Part shown: positions 60,656 through 64,000 of the stretch, piece after piece | Layout: the number at the start of each line of letters is the position of its first letter | Position numbering within the stretch: position 1 is the first letter of the stretch | Assembly (NCBI GenBank): GCA_019916065.1 | Contig: CM034244.1 | Span: forward strand, 32,085,933 to 32,149,932 | DNA: 64,000 bases | DNA from: Vitellaria paradoxa | Taxonomy: Eukaryota; Streptophyta; Magnoliopsida; Ericales; Sapotaceae | Direction of reading: 5' to 3' | The notes under the pieces: generated by a model | What the model was told of the DNA's origin: nothing | Database searches by the model: none | Seen by the model: the letters and a program-made list of their open reading frames with translations, nothing else | Program-made: the position numbers and the translations under genes

Positions 60656-60730
60656 GAGTCATCGTTTGGAAAAAAAAAAGGTCTGTTTTTGTTTTGATCA
60701 GAAAAAGCTCGTACTTTTTCCAGGCCAATA

Positions 60731-61705
60731 ATGGAGATCATGACATCTCAAGCAGCGCATGCGAGAGCACTAACCAGTCCAAAAAGCCCCAGAACCAGAA
60801 GCATGCACTTCTACAGTGCCCCAACTAGTCCCATCCAAAGGGCTCTCGATGCCTCCCATGGTTACGAATCCGACTGCGCAGGAACAGTACTGCAGGCAGA
60901 ACAAGAACCAGACGACTTCGAATTCGAAACCAGCAAGAAATTCGGGGTTCACGGTTTGGATCAATCCGAAACAAGTCCCGGATCAGACTATCCGCCGAAT
61001 GATCATCATCGCGAACAGAAGCAGAAACAGAGGCCGCGTGGGGGCTCGATGCCGACAATGGCGTTCGCGGATGAGCTCTTCAGCAATGGTCTTGTGCTGC
61101 CTCTAGCTCTGAAACTCCCACCCCGGCTTCAGCACTGCGTCATCAACGGCAGCGCTACTACGTCGCCGCCTAGGTCACCGGCGCCGACAAAATTTCCATT
61201 TCCACGGCGTTGGAGGAGCGCGTGGAACGATGAATTTGATCCATTCGCGGTTGCGTTGGAAAAAGTTAGGGATGAAGAAGAGAGGCGAGGTAAGAACCAT
61301 CACAGGCGAGCTCGGTCTCTTTCCCCATTTAGGACCGCCCAGGAATGGAGTGGCAAGCCTGTAATTTCGACCGAATTTCCAGGGGAAACAACGGTAAAGA
61401 AGGGAGAGAGCACCGATCAGGTGGTGACTAGGAAGCATAAAGTAAAAGAACTTCTTCATAGATATGCATCGTTTGGGAGAGAGAAGAAGAAGAAGAAGAA
61501 GAATGAAGTCAAGCTGAAAGAACAGATCGCAGCGCTATGGAAGGGAAGCTACCTGCAGAAGAAATTGAGCTTCAACAATTCCAAGGAAGATTCTCAAAGC
61601 AAAACAAACAAAAAGGCGTGCGGAGAGCCCAATAATACGGAAGACGTTGCGCAGTACCAGCCGAGGCTGGCTCTCTGTCTGAGTTTTCATGTTGAGAGTC
61701 CATGA
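60731..61705 (+). CDS. DUF1645 family protein, intronless
   Basis: A 324-aa plant-specific protein without a known enzymatic domain; some relatives (such as rice SGL, from memory) affect stress tolerance and grain size, but no function is assigned here. Motifs in order: RSMHFYSAPTSPIQRA (23-38), acidic DDFEFETSKKFG (61-72), FADELFSNGLVLPL (112-125), LKLPPRLQ (127-134), a proline/serine stretch SPPRSPAP (145-152), DPFAVALEKVRDE (170-182), basic RRARSLSPFR (192-201), a lysine run (252-257) and a C-terminal basic region. The ADELFSNG..PLxLPPRL block is also seen in membrane-associated kinase regulators, the main alternative reading. The first ATG opens the family's N-terminal motif, so the start is secure. 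No signal peptide or membrane helix; disordered and basic, possibly nuclear or membrane-edge. Confidence 0.88.
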   Translation: MEIMTSQAAHARALTSPKSPRTRSMHFYSAPTSPIQRALDASHGYESDCAGTVLQAEQEPDDFEFETSKKFGVHGLDQSETSPGSDYPPNDHHREQKQKQRPRGGSMPTMAFADELFSNGLVLPLALKLPPRLQHCVINGSATTSPPRSPAPTKFPFPRRWRSAWNDEFDPFAVALEKVRDEEERRGKNHHRRARSLSPFRTAQEWSGKPVISTEFPGETTVKKGESTDQVVTRKHKVKELLHRYASFGREKKKKKKNEVKLKEQIAALWKGSYLQKKLSFNNSKEDSQSKTNKKACGEPNNTEDVAQYQPRLALCLSFHVESP

Positions 61706-63766
61706 AATTAATTTTTTCAATCTATGTTACAGCTGTGTTGCTTGATTATAAAATGGTGATAATGATAAAGGATATATTGTTAATGTCATGGCATAATTAA
61801 TGTATTATAATGATAAATATATAAAAAAAATACATAAATATACTCTGACATTAATAATATTTACTCTGACGTTATCGTTGTCCTTGATTATATTACTATA
61901 TATATACCTACTGTTGTAATTACTACTTATATATTGTCATTATTATTATTAAGTTTGTAATTGAAAATTAGGTGAAGTTTTAAGGATGTAGATGCTTAAG
62001 GGTGACACATAAATTTTTTTCTTTGATTATACAAATAGATGCAGATGCTTTGAGAGTTGTATATTTCATTAGCTTAGATCTCGAATGCAAATACTAATGG
62101 ATAGTGTATTTAGGCTAGTATTGTAGCGACAGTCCAATCTTGTAGAGTATCAGCCCCCATGTGTGCTTGAGTTGATCATGGCATGGATATGAGAAATTGA
62201 TTTATAATGGTTAAATTGAAATTTATATTTAATGTGATGATAACTTTGTGATGCACGAGAGGACCATAATTGGTCATAATGTAGCGTATATTTGTATATT
62301 TGTATAAGGGGCATAAGTGGACTCGTGTTCACTTTCTTATTGATTTTATTATAAGTGTAGAGTCTTAGAATTTTGTGGGATTCTCGAGTTGAGACTAGTG
62401 ATACCATTTTATCATATTTATACTATATTTTATATTCACTATATTATTTTGATCTCTAGGGAGATGTTTTATATAAGATTATTATTTTCGTAGTCAATTG
62501 GATTAGAAAGGCTGGTTGGATCCGTACCATATTTGTGAGAGTATGATTACCTAGTCATGACTTTAGTTTATTTTATTTTATTATTGTTTTATTGGTGTAT
62601 GTAGCAAGGGGAATGAACAGCTCTAATCTGAATTTATATGATTGCATATGATTATATTGCACCTCAAGGTATGAAATATGAGGTATGACATGAATTAAAT
62701 TAATCATGGCCATAGGCAACATGCTGAAATAGCAAATCATCAATCATTTCACCTTTTAACATAGTGAAAGTAAATATGAGTACTAGAACATTTGCTTGCT
62801 CAAAAAAGATCTAAAAACTTGTTAAGTATAGCTCTAGTTGCAACGAAAGCCTCATTATTTTGACGGCAACTCCCTTCATCCTGCTCTGTGTAAAATAGAT
62901 AGAGAAATTACAAATGAGAGGGCAATGAACTTGTTTCAACAGGCTCACAGATGACAACGGTGCTTAACTAAGTTACCTGTAATTGCCAAGAAAACAAAGA
63001 AAGGTAGGAGATTACAGAAAAGTAGATAATTTGGAATCTAAAATCCATTTTGGTTGATATCTATATCAGTTCTATAATTCACAAACTAGTAGTTAATTCT
63101 TCTATCAAGGCAATCAGATAGAATTCAACCTGTTAATATAGTACACTGGTAAAATTACAGTTCATCAGGTCAGCATTTGAAAGTGTGGGAATTTGCATTA
63201 TCTTGTGAATTCTCCCACTATTAACCACAAATAAATGATCTTAAGGGGAAAAATAGGAATGAAATGGTTTTGTGGTCCATAATACAATCAGTGGTGGTAA
63301 GCACTTTTATCAATGGATTTGGGGGGATAACATTGGTTTCATTGTCAGCTTGGGGATTTGAGGTTGGGGCCGTGCATTCATGTCTTTTTAATTATTAAAA
63401 GACATGAATGCATCTGGACTATTAGATTTTAATCCAATGGCTCCTAACCTCAATGTCACTAAGATGACATTAAAAACAATGTCACTCCCCACTTCTTTCT
63501 CAATACGGCGCCTATTCCAAGACTTCAGCTGGCCAAAGTCGCCTCCACATGGAAATATCATCATTGCTGCGAAGTTTTCTAATTCCCCCATAAAACCCAT
63601 CTGCCTCGTTTCCTTCTTCACAATGGTCTTTCCGGTTAATGGAAGTTCGTCTCCACCGTGAACCAGGAGTGTACTGGTTGAACTCCAGCACCACTGTGTC
63701 TGTCAGCAAACAAAAAGTGCCAGAAAGGTAAATATGCAAATAAGAAAGCACTTACAAGTTCATAAA
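61706..63766. other. Intergenic region after the DUF1645 gene
   Basis: AT-rich 3' flank with no recognisable family. At 63.4-63.7 kb both strands are open for about 80 codons with fairly even composition; I do not recognise either product, so neither is called. No repeats were noted beyond simple A/T tracts. Confidence 0.5.
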
Positions 63767-63939
63767 GGCTCACCCGGTGCACAAGCGCTCCCCGGCTAGT
63801 GCGGGAGTATGGGAAGGGTGTGCGCATTTGTACACAGCCTTAATCTTGCATTTTTGCAAAGAGACTGTTTCCACGCCTCGAACACGTGACTTACATGTCA
63901 CCAGTAGAGCAACTTACCGTTGCGTCAAGACTCGCCCTC
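63767..63939 (-). mobile_element. Au-type SINE with 13-bp target duplication
   Basis: On the - strand this 173-bp segment reads GGGCGAGTCTTGACGCAACG, a box-A region, then CGTGTTCGAGGCG (box B), GGAAACAGTCTCTTTGCA, AAGGCTGTGTACA and GTGCACCGGGTGAGCC, the order of blocks in the Au SINE family of angiosperms. It is flanked by exact ACAAGTTCATAAA at 63754-63766 and 63940-63952. Good preservation suggests fairly recent insertion. Confidence 0.9.
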
Positions 63940-64000
63940 ACAAGTTCATAAACGAATAAAAATTTCCTTTCAATAGGGTTGTTTAGCATGGAAATGTTTC

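Larger units (their letters stand above)
53261..60730. other. Divergent intergenic region with tandem arrays and DNA transposons
   Basis: This lies between MOC1 and the DUF1645 gene. In order it holds a Tourist-like MITE (about 53468-53609), a 119-bp tandem array (54142-54498), irregular repeats of about 60 bp (54600-54830), a Helitron candidate (55501-57036), further MITEs (57599-58013 and 58456-58728), AT-rich DNA and degenerate repeats next to the DUF1645 gene. No protein gene was recognised. Confidence 0.65.

Noticed and set aside
63388..63661. Overlapping open frames of about 80 codons on both strands
   Set aside because: Neither product is recognised and no splice-linked exons were found; not enough to call a gene.

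Overview
This is nuclear DNA from a flowering plant, most likely a eudicot. The evidence is AT-rich non-coding DNA, short exons with plant-type splice sites, plant-specific proteins (a chloroplast Holliday-junction resolvase and a DUF1645 protein), a Ty3 element primed by initiator-Met tRNA, Ty1-copia fragments, an Au-type SINE, a Helitron and Tourist-, hAT- and MULE-type MITEs. I cannot name the species. No prokaryotic feature, CRISPR array, rRNA or tRNA gene was seen.

Layout. (1) 1-3.5 kb: the last two exons of a + strand gene I cannot identify, with a decayed plant-mobile-domain (PMD) pseudogene on the - strand, probably in its intron. (2) 6.5-16.5 kb, - strand: hydroxymethylglutaryl-CoA lyase, eight coding exons (429 aa) and a 5'UTR intron; one intron is GC-AG. 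(3) 23.1-40.7 kb, + strand: an eight-exon lysine-methyltransferase-like gene of 240 aa spread over 17.6 kb. Intron 3 holds a complete but dead 6.5-kb Ty3 chromovirus, itself broken by a SINE. Intron 6 looks like a minor-spliceosome (U12) intron with ATATCC at its 5' end and contains a PIF/Harbinger-like element and an LTR-like promoter rich in heat-shock-element motifs. (4) 43.7-53.1 kb, - strand: MOC1, chloroplast Holliday-junction resolvase, six exons (293 aa), with a 2.1-kb solo-LTR candidate in intron 4 and the 3' end of a copia element in intron 5. (5) 53.2-60.7 kb: intergenic, with two tandem arrays, a 1.5-kb Helitron candidate and a MULE-type foldback MITE. (6) 60.7-61.7 kb, + strand: an intronless DUF1645 gene of 324 aa. 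(7) An Au-type SINE with a 13-bp target duplication closes the window.

The genes are independent housekeeping or regulatory loci: mitochondrial leucine breakdown, protein methylation, chloroplast DNA segregation and a probable signalling or stress regulator. They do not form a pathway or cluster. Gene structures were built by hand from splice sites, phase continuity and remembered family motifs; every exon joint given keeps the reading frame. What stands out is the layered transposon load in introns and the unusual splice sites (two GC-AG introns and one AT-AA U12-like intron).
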